Part shown: positions 42,459 to 54,960 of the stretch, piece after piece | Layout of the letters: each line of letters starts with the position of its first letter | Position numbering within the stretch: the stretch's first letter is position 1 | NCBI RefSeq assembly: GCF_000227135.1 | Contig: NC_018258.1 | Span: forward strand, 357,391-421,390 | Direction of reading: 5' to 3' | DNA from: Leishmania donovani | Lineage: Eukaryota > Euglenozoa > Kinetoplastea > Trypanosomatida > Trypanosomatidae | Length of the DNA: 64,000 bases | Notes under the pieces: model-generated | The model's input: only the letters and a program-made list of their open reading frames with translations | Databases searched by the model: none | What the model was told of the DNA's origin: nothing | Program-made: the position numbers and the translations under genes

Positions 42459-45400
42459 ACCGTGTGCGCCGCTCCTAACGCTTGAGTCGACAAGAGCCGT
42501 GGAGAAATTATAGAGAGGGAGAGTTATATATGTCTGAGGAGCGGTCGGAGAAGGAAGAGGCGAAGATGTACAATGTGGGAAGGAGAAGAGGGGAAGAGAA
42601 GTGACAGCACAAGCACAACAACGCAGCCTCCCTCTTCACAGAACAACAACGAAAAGGGAGTGCGAGCGCCAGAGAAAAGAAAAGCAACGATATGACAGGG
42701 ATACGGAAGGGAAGGCGGTAACAACAGCGGCAGCAACAGCAAGCGAAACGCAGAATAAACCAAAACGAAAGCCCTGCAGAAGGAGAGGGAGCACTCACGC
42801 TCGCTCGTTGAAGCAAGACGAGAGCGCACGCACACGCGCGTATGATGTCGTGACGATGCGGGGTGTGGTGAAAACACGACTGATCAAGTGAAAGGAGTCG
42901 GTGATGGTCACAGGAGGGAAAAGGCGTCAATGCACAAGCAAGTATCGAGCGAGCGTGGGTTTGCTGTTCTTTTTTTTTTCCTGTCTCTCTCCTAAAAAAA
43001 GAACCGAAGACGCCAAAAAAAAAAAAACCGGGATGATCGACCGAGAAGAGAGCGCCACGACAAGTCAGAGCTCAATGGCCGCCGTATGTGTACTATCTAC
43101 TTCGGGCAGAGGGAAAGAGTGTCGCGAGAAACCTAGCGCGCAGTGTAGAGACAGAGACCACGACACAAAGCCACACGCTCCCAAACGTGCGAGAACCACC
43201 TCACAGACGGAGAGACTACAGCAAGAGCCTGGAGAAAGGGAAACACCACAGCGAAAAGGCACGCCAGGCCTTGCACAAGATCAACCGACTCACAGAGAGG
43301 GAGAGAGTGCGAAAACGCAGTGGAAGGGAGAGGCGCCACGATGGTATACGCGACGACGCGGCTCCGAGAGTTCCCCTGGTGCCGATGCACGTTTTTGTGC
43401 TTTCCGCTACGGATAAAAAGACGCGGCCGCTACGGCTGCGTGTTTGGTGCAGTGGAGGGATGTGGGATAGAGAGAGGAAGGGAAGTAGCGGGAATCTGAG
43501 GAGAGTAGGTGTCTATGGCATACACACACACACACACACAACTGAAGAAACCACGAAACAGACAATAAATAAACACAGAAAGAGAGACACGAGCACGAAA
43601 TCGAGAAACCAACAAAGAAGGGGGCCAAGCCAACACGCAGATGATCGAACTGCAACAACACAACAAAGAACGGACCGCTGACGATCTACTAATGATGAGC
43701 GTATTATGAGCGAAGAGGCGGAGGAGCCGGAAAAAAAAGCGCATGAAAAAAAAAAGCAAGCCACCTAAAGAAATTTGAAAAAAAAAAAACAATCAATCAA
43801 AGGAAGCGAGGGGTAACTCTATGCAGCTAAGATATATATGTGTGTGGACGTGGGGTGGGGGGATATGTGTATGTGTGAGTGGGTATGTGTGAAGAACAAC
43901 AAAACAAAAACGCAGCAACGCAGCAAACCAAGGGAAGGTTGTGTGGGGAGAGGGGGAGAGGAAATAGATAGCTAAAGATATAGCTAGCCTGATGGAAGGA
44001 GGGGTCGGCTGGTGACAACAACAGCAACGACACACACACAAGCGAAAAAAAAAAGAAGCAGGAAAAACGTGTATGTAGGGAAGTGTGTGTGGGAAAAAAA
44101 CCGAGGAAGAAGAGAGGAAAAGAACGAAGAGAGCGCCTGCAACACCTGCGCCTCCGCTGCCACGCGAGAAGGACGAAGGAAGAGAGAGAAACGGAGAAAG
44201 CAAGAAACGAAGAAAAAAAAAGATATCACCGCAAAGGTCCAGAAGGGAGAGAGATGATGTCGGAGAACAAGAGACGAGGAGCGATCCGAGGACGCAACGG
44301 CGAAGGTAGAGATGAAAACAAACCTGCAACGGTCCCTAGATGTGCTTGCTCGGCTGTATTTCGCAACGCGATGTGGCCTTCTACTTGTCTGTCTGCTTCT
44401 TCTGTCTTCTTTTCGTTTTTTTTTTGGAGGAGGAAAAACGGGGGACAGCTGCGTTCCTCTCTTCCGAGGTCACGAAGGAGCGATGAAGAGTGCCACGCAG
44501 GCAGCCGAAGTAGACAGAGGTTCTAAATGGCGAAGAGCAGCACAAGAAAAAACGTTCTGCCGACGGGTCAGGGGGAGAAGCAAGGATGCACACGAGAAGG
44601 CTGTAAGCAACGGAAGCGCACAAAGGAAGTGAATCACGACAATGACAGCCCACAAAAAAAAAGAAGTTTGGGGGGAGGGGGGCAAGAGATGGGCGGGAGA
44701 AAGGATAAAGCACCTGAGAAAAATGCAAAGGCGGTCGGCACGCCAAAAAGGAACAACTGCACGCCCCTTGCCAAGCGCAGCGACGTGTGGTGATTTGAGC
44801 TCACCTCTCTTTTTTTCTGCCTGCTAGCCTTGTGAGTGTTGCGCCTCCGTTTGACGGACTGTATGATCCAAACCACTGTGAGAAGGAGAGTTCAAGAGAC
44901 GGTGAGCAAAAGAGTGAGAAAGAAGGAACAGCACAGAGAGAGAAAGGCAGAGGAGCACCAAGCGCCAGTCCACGATACAGTGATAGATCACCGTAAAAGG
45001 GAAAGACGAACACAAACTCAGAGCTATGCGTAGCGCAGCCGAATGGAAAACTGGAGGAGGCTGGAAAATGAGACAGCGTGGTCTCCGCCGAGAAAAACGC
45101 CGCACTCAAGACGCAGTCAATTCAAGAAAAAAATAATAATAAAGAAAAAAGCAGCAGCAGCAGCCGACTTTTTTTTTTCGTGCTGTTGCTGTTGTTTGTG
45201 TGTGGAGGGAGGAGGGGGTAGGGAGGGGCAACTGCTAGCGGAATCGAGTATCCAAACAAGAAGGAAACGAGTAGATCGGAAAACCAACGAAACCCCTGCA
45301 CAACAACAGAAAAGGGAACGAAAAAAACTAGTGAATCCTGTGAAGGAGAGTATCCACACACACACACACACTGCTCTGGTCTGTTCCGCTGCGAGCACGC

Positions 45401-46020
45401 TGTGGAGGAAAAAAAAAGGGTTGGAGGACGGAGAGGCGAGCCTTGGGTGCCGCGTCTCCTTTCCGGGTACGCGTGAGCGTGGTTTTTTTTTTTTCGTGTG
45501 CGTGTGCGTGTGCGTCTCAGTTGGTGCGCAATGCTGATGAAGCTGAGAAGGGCAATCCAAGCGAAGAAAGAGGCCTTTCAAACGGAAACTGTGACAGATA
45601 TAAACGAGAAGAGGAGTGCAAGAGGCCTCGAATACAATGAAAATATGCAAGCGCACTTATCGGCGATGCGCCTGGACTGTGGATAGGTATGCCTCGTGGG
45701 TATCGCAGTAGGGAAACAGAGAGAGAGCACAAAAAGGAGCACACGACCACACGGAAAAAAAGCGCTGAAGTCCAGCTATGTTTGTGTGTGTGTGTATGTT
45801 TTTTCTTTCTTCTCGTTTTCTCCGGGTGGTCGAGACACGTACGGGGTAGGAGAAGAAGGAGGGTGGGTGAAACGCGAGGAAAGTGTTCGCGCTTCTCGGC
45901 AGTGGCACAGCGGCTGGCCAGATGTCTAAAAGAATCTGATGAGCGGCGGTGAGGGAGCACAAGAAGAACTCAAAACGAGACGCGGAAGAGAAAGAAACGA
46001 AAGGGATGTCTGTGTGTGTC

Positions 46021-46053
<33 letters not shown>

Positions 46054-49000
46054 CAGCCCACACGCACCGAGATAATAATAGTGCTAAGCGTGTGAGTGCT
46101 TGTCCTTGTTCTGTGCTATCCTATCCTCTGTGGCTGCTGCTGCCGGCGATCGACGGCCTCTCGAGAAGCAAAAGCCGCAGCGCGCAATGCACCGCTGCAA
46201 ATCCTACAGGCTACTGGAGAGGGAGAAGAGAGAAGATATCCAACAATCCACAGCACGCACACGCGCACATGCACGGCGAGAACGACAGCAGGAGGGGGGG
46301 GGGGGGCAAAAAAAGAGAGATCAACGCGAAGAAGCAGGACAGATGACGACAAGAGTGATGAGCTGAAAGAGGCACAAACGGCAGAGGGAGAAGAGGGGAC
46401 AGCGGTAGCGCGGCTTCGGCCAACGAGTGAAAAGAAGGTAGATGAGGTACAAGAGAAGATGATGAGAGGCTCCTAAAAGCAAAACAAGAGCAACACGAAA
46501 AAGAAAGAAAGGAAGTGTGTTTGTGTGTGTGTGTCTGTGAAAAAGAACAGAAAAGGGGCACGGGTGAGAAGAGCTGGATACTTGATTCGCTTAATACACT
46601 ACCGCGCTACACCGCACGAGGAAAGAGAGCGAGAGAGAAAATGAAGGAGCCGCGAGGAAATCGATGTAGCGCGCTTCGACCACTTCGAAGCGCACCACTC
46701 TGCTGTCTCTTGTCCTCTCGCGAAGGCTGTTGCCGTTCGCGGTGCACTCCTTGTTCTCCCGCTCGCTCGCTCCCACCTGCCGCGCTTCACCGTCGATGCG
46801 CGTGACTACAAGGCGAAGAGGAAGATGTAGATGAAGAAAACACAACGCAGATAAAGAAGAGGAAGTGCAAGAGAGACAGAACAAAAAAAGAAGGAAGGGT
46901 GTGTGCGTGTGGCGCGGTGGGGCACCAAAGAAAGCGACCACGCAAGCACGTGAAGAAACAAAACCACAAAAACGAAAACAAGAAAACACGCCGCGGCTGG
47001 AGGATGAAACAGACCAGCACCCGAGCGACAAGAAAGCGAAGACGGGAAGAAAAGGAGAAACAGAGGAGGCGTGGGAAAAGACGGTGACGCACTCACGCGC
47101 ACAGACGTGCACACATCCGTTGTGGGTGAAAAGGAAAGAGGGTCAAGAGAGAGAGAGCGAACAAAGAGTGTGAGCACAACAAAAAAGAATAAGCGAATGC
47201 GCACGGGAGGGAGTGGCGATCGGACGAGCTGAGGTGACAGCGCCAACAACACTACGACGATACACTTTTATCGCGTGTTGACGGAGAGCAAGCAAATGTG
47301 GTGGTGGTGGGGGGGGGGGTACAACGAGAGAGAGGGAGGGGGCAGATGTACCAAAAATACGCGGCAAGAAAGCCAAAAAGAAAAAAAGAGCCGCTGAGTA
47401 CGAAAATACGGTACGCAAGCTGGGCTCACGGTGTTCTGGCTAGCAAAATACGCACACGCGCAGCCTTCTATCTCCCTCACTACACCGCTCTCGCGCTACT
47501 CCGTTTTTGTTTGTTGTTTTGGCAAACAAGGTGAGGTGCTGCTTCAGCCGTAGACAGAGGAAAGTGAGTTGTGAGAGGGGGAGGAGGAGGAGGATTGGCA
47601 CGCTTATACAGACAAAGACAGAGAAACTACACTACAAAAACTTTCTCCCTACGAGTACTAAGGTCTACAAGAGCAGCAGCGGCAGCACGCGCACACACAA
47701 AAAAAAAGAAAACAACGCGCACAAACTTCAAGAAGAGATGGATGGAAGGACGCGGCGAAAGGGTGAGGGGGGCGACCACAGCAACAGGTGAGGGAAGGTG
47801 AGGGAAGGTGAGACAAGGAGAGGCGCCAAGACAACGACGAGGAGAAACAGAGAAGACTGGGAATGAAGAAACAAAAAATAAAGAGAGGGTGAGACGCACA
47901 CACACACGCACCCAGAAGTGGGGGTAGAGAAGGGGGCGTGCGCAGTGGTGTATCTTCTTTTTTTCTTGCGCTGCTTGCCTGCCACTACTGCTACGTGAAT
48001 TGGAAAAAGGACGCCTATGTACAGTAGAAGGTAAAGAGCGGCAAAAACGAGAGAGCGCACCCGCGCAGAGGCTACAGAGACAGGCAGGGGTGCACGTATG
48101 CAGAAGCAAAACCCGAGAGTGCGAAAAAGACTGTAAGTGGCGAAAAATGAGTAGCAGCCGAGCACTTGTTTTCCGCGTATCTTTCTTTGTACAGTCGTTC
48201 TGTTTCTGTAACTCTCTGAAATTCGAGCCGTGCTGATGAAGGAGAAGACGCGCACAGATGATGAGGACCAAACGACGGGCCGAGAGAATGAAAAGTGCAG
48301 CAGGTGAGCTATGCTTGGCTGCTCTGCACGCCCTCGTTCTCCCTCGGTCTCTATGTAGGTCGTTGTCCGCAAATGTTTCCTTCGGTGCTTCTGCAGAGTG
48401 AGAGAGTGAGTGTGTGTGTGAAAACGATGTGAATCGCAGCGACGGAGGAACGGCGGCACGGCAAAGGTCGGCCACACGAACGAACAGCAACAACAACGCA
48501 AACAAGCACACACAAAAAAAATCCTTCAAGCAGCGCCTTTCAGCACGTGGAGGAAGAGAGCCAGACGGAGAGAGAGGGGGAAAGGAGGGAGGGAAAGAGG
48601 GAGGATTGGACAACACAACACACACACACGCGCAGGGAACACAGAGAGAGAGAGATAAATGGAGGTAGCGCACAAAGGAAGAGCACTCACAACAACTAAA
48701 AAAAAAAACGGAGATGATGATCACGTATGTGTGTCGTAAGCCTCCACTATTTTGATCGATGATGTGTCAGAGGAGAGAGGGACGAAGTACCTCGATGGCG
48801 TTCGCGGACGATTTGTGAAGGAGAGAAAGAGGCGTAGAGCAGAAGACTAGTATGCAGTGCGGGAGTGAGAAGTACGAGGTACGAGGGAGAAAGGCAAGAG
48901 GGAGAGGGAGTTGTGTCACCTGTTTCTCTTCGGAGCAGTAATTTTACCTGTGTATATGCGCCGTGCAAACCGTTGTTGTTGTTCGCGGTTATTGTGTCGG

Positions 49001-50185
49001 ATAAATTGAGCAGAGACGAGTGTACACGTGTGCACGGTGTGAGAGGATGCGGTGTATTTGTTTTTGTTGAAGGTCGTTGTGGTTGTTTGGTGTCGTGTGC
49101 CACAGTGTCCAGGGGGATGACGTAGCGGGGTACAGTGGCACACGTGCGCGCAGAGATGCATACGCGCGTGCAACCATATGGAGAAAGTGTTGAAGGAGGG
49201 GAAAACGAAGAGGAGCATAGAGGCAGGATAGAGGCTCCACCTCACACAAAGGCGGGGCACGAATGCGAAAACCTGCAACCAGCACGACGGAAAGGCAACA
49301 ATGCCAGAGGATTACATATGGCATGTCTGCACTGTCACGTGTGACACAGCCACTGAAGTAGAGAGTGTGGCGTACTAGATGTGCAGTACTCGCGGGTATC
49401 TGGAGAAAGGGTGAAAAAAGGCATGCAAAGAAGATGATAGCACAACAACGCTGTGTAGGCATCTCGTCGATTCTCTCGCGCCACAGCGCAAATGCCACCA
49501 CCGCGGCAGGCACGTAGCTGCGCCAAAGTCACATTAGGACTTAGGAAGGGAGATTCCCCATGGAAAAAAAAAGCAATGAAAAGAAAAAAGAGAGGTGGGG
49601 AGCGAAAGGGGGACAGGACGACACCACCACACAGCAAAGACCCAACGATAAAGAGCACAAAACGCCAACGGGGAGCGTGACGCGATGACGTGTTTACCCG
49701 CTGCAGTCCGCGAGGAGACGCAGAAGAGCATGAAATAAAAAAAAACGAGGCCTCCTACGATACAAAACGCGTTCGAACACACAAAGGAGGGAGGCGTGCA
49801 GCATTTTCTTGGTGCGTCGAAGCCAGCCGCACTGCGCGTGATACACAACGACGAGAACAGCAATGATAAAGGCAGGCGCGGCAGATCGTGTGGGGTCGCC
49901 AGAAGAAAGCACGCGCGCGACAGCAAGCATTTTTTGTGTTTTTCGGAGAGACAACTCAGAGTTTGCTCAAGCGCATATGTGAGGAGGGCGGCAGGAATGA
50001 GGTCTGGTGAGGCTGGCCTAAATCGCAAACCTGGCAGCGGGCAGCAGGCAGCAGGCGGCAGGGCCCACTGCGCGAGTTGGCCCCCCCCCGACTCCACACT
50101 CCTCCGGCACACCTACGCTGCTGCGAGAAGTACACACGCATTCGAGCGATATTGATTTAGGCCGCTCCGTTTCCTACATCCGGCC
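42459..50185. other. 7.7-kb purine-skewed non-coding region between the two RRM genes
   Basis: No gene is supported. The plus strand is dominated by A and G with dozens of A8-A12 and GAGA runs. It also has CA or GT repeats (43520-43541, 45354-45371, 46007-46054, 46517-46533), a G12 run at 46295-46306, a GGTGGTGGTGGGGGGGGGG stretch near 47300-47319, and a GTGAGGGAAG repeat at 47788-47812. Frames on the minus strand are Ser/Leu/Phe/Pro/Cys-rich, matching translated pyrimidine tracts. By position it should hold the 5' flank of the 902-residue gene and a long 3'UTR of the 772-residue gene. Confidence 0.55.
46007..46054. repeat. (TG)n microsatellite with TC interruptions
   Basis: A nearly continuous TG dinucleotide run seen directly on the plus strand. 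Confidence 0.9.
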
Positions 50186-52504
50186 TTACGCATTGAAGAG
50201 AGTCACGATGTGGTTGGGTGGAAGTTGGCGCCAGAAGCCCTCCGTCTCGCGTATGTCGAGCAGCCGCTGCGACACCACATTAACGCTTTCGAAGAACTGA
50301 TGCGGGAAAAAGGTGACGTTGCGAGCGCTGCCGTTCCTGTCCGTCTCCGCGAAAAGTGCGGCGCACAGATGCGGGTTGCCGGTGGGGGCGGCAGCCAGGC
50401 GGTCGGCGAGTAGCTTACTAGGCTCCCCAAGCACCTCCGTCGCCCGTCCGTTCGCTAGCATGTAGGCGCTTCGGGCAATGCCGGGGTGCACCTCCTCCAT
50501 CGCAAGTCCTACGGAGACAAGAACGTTCAGCACATAGCGCGAGAAGGACTCGTCACGGCGGCACAAGGCAGCCGTGTCGGCGGAGTTCCAAAACGCCTCA
50601 CTGGCGTAGGTGCAGCTGGAGGCGGAGCCGCTGCTGTCCTTCAGCTGCGCTGCGTCATCATCCTTGTCCTCGATATCGTCATTGTCCAGCGGGTCATCAC
50701 GGCTGCTCATGCGGTGGATGTTCGCATCCTCGCAGTGGCTGCCGTCGTAATCGCCGTCTTCGTTCACCATTTCCAGCAGCGACCCCGCCACATCCTCATC
50801 GACGAATGAGCCCAGTGGGAGGGACGGAGCAAAACGACGCTTGACTAGCGAACACGCCGCAGGGGCACCAATCGCGGTGGCAGCTCCTGCGACGGCACCC
50901 GGGCCACGGCCCTCATGCAATGCCCCGAGCACCTGGGAATGCGTCAGTTTCTCAGCATGGCGCTGCTCCTGCACCGCAACTGCTTTGCCACGCTGTCGAG
51001 CACGCAACAGCAGCGTGGAGGGCGGAGTCTGCGCAAAGGTGACGAGCACCGCCTCCACGTGCGGTATGGCATCCCCGACGCGGCGGCGCAGCACACACAA
51101 AAGAGCGCTAACGAGGTGCGCCAGCATCCACAACTGCGTGACGCGCTGAGGGACAGTCGCGGTACAGTCTCCGGAGGCGGTCTGCGCGGCGCCTCCCGTC
51201 ACGGCTCTGTTCGAGTCCAGGAAGGCGAGCAGCTGCGTCAGCTCCGACAAGGTGTCCTGAATGCACGCGTCGGAAGTGAAACGACCGGAGCGGTGCATCG
51301 CGTCAAGCGCCATGGCCTCCGCCCGCCGCGCAATCGACGGGCCATCCAGCTGACTCTCGTGAGTGGCAGCACTGTCGCGAAGGCCCTGGAAGGCGGCGGC
51401 GAGCTGCTGCATGAAGTCGAGAGGAGAGCCGCCGCCAGGGAACACGAAAGGCATCTGAAGGTCCAAGAGCCCGGAGCACGTTGCTTTCAGTTGCGGCAGC
51501 GTCGCAGCTGCGTCACCGCAGCAGTCGCTCGGGTGCGTCGCCATTGCTGATCCGCCGTCACAGGTGGCACAGTCAGCGCATCCGCGTGCAGCGACGGGTG
51601 CACCAACAGCCCCTGCGGTCCCTTTAGCAGATATGTCCGACGAAACCTCTCCGCCAGCACAAGAGGCGCATTCCGTGGACTCCGGTAACCCCTTCCAGCA
51701 GCTGCAGCAGCCACAGCAGTTCACGCCGGAGCAGCCACACCCGCACCCAGTCGCAGCAACCTTGCGAATCGACTGCACCGCGAGAGCGGTCAGTGCGCTG
51801 TTGGCCGCCTTCATGCGACGATCACCCACGCCACCGCCACCGCGGCCCCCGCCGCTGCTGCTTGCGCCTCCTGCCGTGCTTGGTTTTGGGGTGCCACTGC
51901 CGCTGCCTACCACCAGCAGCACATCGTTCAGTGTGCACTCCGCCAGGTGCCCGCGACCGAAGCCACAAGGGGTGCCGTTGGCTACGTCAGCGTCGTACGC
52001 CATGCAGTCGAGAATCGGCTGCTTTGATGGGCTGCACTTGAGGCGCAGCGGCGGCTTATCGGGGCCGTTGGGCAGCTCCATCCCACAGTATGTAGTCATC
52101 TTCGCCGCTGCATCTTTGGTGGCAAACTCCACGAAGCCGTACACCCATTTCTGGTGCGTGGCGGCGTTGCCGCAAATGCGCACGCGCAGGTACTCACCGC
52201 AGTCCTCGAAGACATCGGCGAGGATCCTCTGCTTCATGAAGGGCGGTAGGCAGCGAAGGTGCACTGTGCGGGCGAGCACCTCGGCGCGCGACAGCCGCAT
52301 CATCGAGGTGTGCGAGGATGACACCGAGACGTTGCTGATGATTTGCGTCGAGTTGCAGATTGCCGTGAGGAGCGATGCCGCCGGCGGGGCGTCGACGCCG
52401 ATGGAGTCCGCAAGGGCTACCGTGGCTAAAGGCGCGGTGTTCGGCATGGGGCTCGGTACCTCATCAGGAGAGCGTTCAGAGCCCTCGCTGCGCGCGGAAG
52501 ACAT
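50186..52504 (-). CDS. RRM-domain RNA-binding protein, 772 aa (paralog of the one at 39520)
   Basis: ATG at 52502-52504 (MSSARSEGSERSPDEVP); extension to 52540 needs TTG. A short disordered N-terminus is followed by one RRM at about 79-157, with RNP2-like TVHLRCLPP and RNP1 WVYGFVEF (120-127). LARTVHLR, the CGEYLRVRICGN segment and PPLRLKC are shared almost exactly with the 902-residue protein. After the RRM come a Gly/Ser-rich linker and a Cys-rich block (about 260-345) with CGCGCSGVNCCGCCSCWKGL and further Cys pairs. This block is absent from the paralog and could bind metal. The C-terminal half matches the paralog (LSELTQLLAFLDSNRAVTGG, MEEVHPGIARSAYMLANGRA, NVTFFPHQFFE, FWRQLPPNHIVTL) with an acidic insert (DPLDNDDIEDKDDDAAQLKD). 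Likely a post-transcriptional regulator that arose by duplication and then diverged. Confidence 0.85.
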   Translation of the reverse strand: MSSARSEGSERSPDEVPSPMPNTAPLATVALADSIGVDAPPAASLLTAICNSTQIISNVSVSSSHTSMMRLSRAEVLARTVHLRCLPPFMKQRILADVFEDCGEYLRVRICGNAATHQKWVYGFVEFATKDAAAKMTTYCGMELPNGPDKPPLRLKCSPSKQPILDCMAYDADVANGTPCGFGRGHLAECTLNDVLLVVGSGSGTPKPSTAGGASSSGGGRGGGGVGDRRMKAANSALTALAVQSIRKVAATGCGCGCSGVNCCGCCSCWKGLPESTECASCAGGEVSSDISAKGTAGAVGAPVAARGCADCATCDGGSAMATHPSDCCGDAAATLPQLKATCSGLLDLQMPFVFPGGGSPLDFMQQLAAAFQGLRDSAATHESQLDGPSIARRAEAMALDAMHRSGRFTSDACIQDTLSELTQLLAFLDSNRAVTGGAAQTASGDCTATVPQRVTQLWMLAHLVSALLCVLRRRVGDAIPHVEAVLVTFAQTPPSTLLLRARQRGKAVAVQEQRHAEKLTHSQVLGALHEGRGPGAVAGAATAIGAPAACSLVKRRFAPSLPLGSFVDEDVAGSLLEMVNEDGDYDGSHCEDANIHRMSSRDDPLDNDDIEDKDDDAAQLKDSSGSASSCTYASEAFWNSADTAALCRRDESFSRYVLNVLVSVGLAMEEVHPGIARSAYMLANGRATEVLGEPSKLLADRLAAAPTGNPHLCAALFAETDRNGSARNVTFFPHQFFESVNVVSQRLLDIRETEGFWRQLPPNHIVTLFNA

Positions 52505-54319
52505 GATGAGCCGAGGCCGTCCGCAGTAAGGCAAAATCAATCAAGCAAGTGTGTCCTGTAAGAAAACACGTCACGCGTGCTCACAGACCACGTCCAGCGC
52601 TTGCACTTCGCACGGAGGGGGCTCGGCGGGAATGGCGTTCTGAGTGCTGCGATAGACAAGAAGTCAGCGTGAAGAGATGCAGCCGCGGCACCGCCAACAC
52701 CACTGAATAGGCGGAATGTAAAGTGAAGCCGGCACCGCTAGAGAAAACCCGCTGAGAGACGAGAAACAACAAGGGAGATGGCAGGGCGCGGGAGCGAAGA
52801 CGCACAGACGAGGAGAAGAGAGAGAAAGAGGCGCACGCAGACACAGCCAGCACACACAGAAAAAAATGCAGGAACTACGACAGAGAGGAAGACGACGCAG
52901 ACACCACACCAACGAAAATCAGGAAGTCGCGCAGAAACGAGTCGACAACAGGCGAGGACGCACGCACGCATACAGAGAGAGCGCGAGAAAGCATGCCGGA
53001 GGCTAAAGGCAATGGAAAGACCGATCGCCAGAAGCACAGAAACAAACGAATCGAGGTAACGCGTGCGATGCAGTGTGAAATAAAATCAAGGAAGGTATAG
53101 GTGAAATAACAAAAAAAAAAAGATAGAGCAAGAGGCGTGCGCTATGCACGTCATGCAAGTGCTACGCGACAGGAGAGCAGATGGAGCGAGCACCACACTG
53201 CTGAACTGGTGCGCGGTGTGAGCGGACGTGAAAGGCGCCACCCCCGAAATATGCAATAAAAGATGATGGGATCGGCCAGAGCGTCTTTCTGTTTGTGTGC
53301 CGTGCGTTCCTTTATCTGTGACGCCTCTTGCGTGCGTGCGCACTTCCACGCAACTTGTACTTGCTTGATGCAGGCTCGATGGGAGCGGAGTAGAGCACCA
53401 ATGCGCGATGAGAGCACCGAGCGAAGCGGTACGAGATGGGTGAGACTGCGTGCTGCCCGAGGACCGCAAGCGCCTTGCGCCAAAGAGAGAGAGAGACAAC
53501 AGACGAGAAGGTCTTGTGAGAACTGTGGACACGGATTCAATGGAGGTCTTGTGCACATGCGCACGTTCGCCAAGAGTGTGGGAGAACGGCTGGGGTGGGC
53601 GTCGGCTGGAAGTGCAACAGCAACACGAAAAAATGAAAAGACAAGCGGAGACCTGGTCAAGGAATATGACCCTTTCAAACGAGACACACGCACGCATGCA
53701 CAAATTCCCTGAACATGCGCCGCGCGCGTGCGATAGCGAGGCAAGGAGCGCGCCGCTTGATGCACTATATCTAGTTGCGCTACAAAAAAAAAGGCGAACT
53801 GCGCGCGTGACGGATATATATGTGCGCGAGTGGTGCACGAGGCGTTCAAGACGCGCGAGAAGTACACTGGCGAGAGATGTACAGACAACTTCAGTACAGG
53901 GCAGCTCGGCATGCGTGGGCACCGACCGTGCAGAGGGAAGGGAAGAGAGGATACGCAAGCCAGCAGGCCCATGGAGTGCAGACAGCGAGGGGAAGAAGGG
54001 CAGATATGGCGTCCAGACGTGCAAGGTGCTTTCGTTTGAGAGGGCGTTGCATTGCAGCAGCGACACAATATGGGCGCTTCATGATTCGCCGGGCACCATT
54101 ACTCGAGTGCCAGCCAATCACGCGGTGAGACGAGTAAGAGCCCTTCTCCCTTTTTCAGCAGCCGGAGTCGCAGCGGCACTTCCAGTGCTCCTTCTTGTGT
54201 GGGGGCGGTGAAACAAATTCGGCTGCGTCCCATGGCCCCTGCGCAAGCGCTTCGAGTAGGAGTCTGCAGTATTTCCTGCAGCGGCACCCCTGCCTCCGCG
54301 CGCGTGCGAGTCGATCTAT

Positions 54320-54366
54320 CTGTGTGTGTGTGTGTGTGTGTGTGCGTGTGTGTGTGTGTGTGTGCG
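54320..54366. repeat. (TG)n microsatellite
   Basis: A long TG dinucleotide run with two GC interruptions, seen directly. Confidence 0.9.
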
Positions 54367-54824
54367 TGTTCCTTCCATGCACCAAAGATGAGGAAGGGCA
54401 GCGCAGGCTTGCTGGCGGTATGCCGTGCACACGCGTGGTCGACAAGGAAACTTTGGCAGCGTCAAGATGTACAGCCGAGGTGAGGAGCGGCCCCGCTCAG
54501 CTAACGCCGCGGCGCATCACCTCCCTGTAAGGGCTCCGACAGGGCTGGGGCAGCACAGAGTAAGAGAAAACGCTTCTTCGCGTTCGCTTTCTTTTCAGCT
54601 GAGGAGCCATCCACAGCGACTCAGACGCCCCCTTCAGCGCAGAAATGAGGTACTTCTCATGAACTTCACGCGGAAGTGAAAAGGCGGCATTGAAAGAGAA
54701 AACACATAAGAAACGGGCGCAGCGGAGAGATACCGAAAGAACCCCCGACCACCTCCACCAACCACCCCGAAAAGAGGAAGGTGGAGGGGCACAGACAGAC
54801 AGATATCGACGTATATACATACAT

Positions 54825-54960
54825 GAACATATATATATATAGATATAGCTGCGGGTGTAGAGAGAAGACTACGCTTACGTGCTTCCAAAAAAAAAAACGA
54901 GTCGAAGGAACCACAAAAAGTCAGCATAAGCATATACATATATATATATAGATAGATACA
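54825..54960. repeat. AT-rich simple sequence with two (TA)n-GATA tracts
   Basis: ATATATATATAGATATAG near 54831 and TATATATATAGATAGATA near 54940 flank an A12-type run. Both resemble the tract at 33929-33953. Confidence 0.8.

Noticed and set aside
47627..48724. 365-codon minus-strand frame
   Set aside because: Ser/Leu/Phe/Cys-rich translation of CT-rich sequence in the long gap. Other frames of the same region look alike.
53086..54068. Two overlapping minus-strand frames of over 300 codons
   Set aside because: Arg/Ser/His/Cys-rich and overlapping in different frames over the same DNA with similar quality, so neither stands out as coding.
25857..54366. GT/TG dinucleotide runs as possible strand-switch or promoter signals
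   Set aside because: All supported genes are on one strand, so there is no strand switch. The runs are scattered microsatellites.
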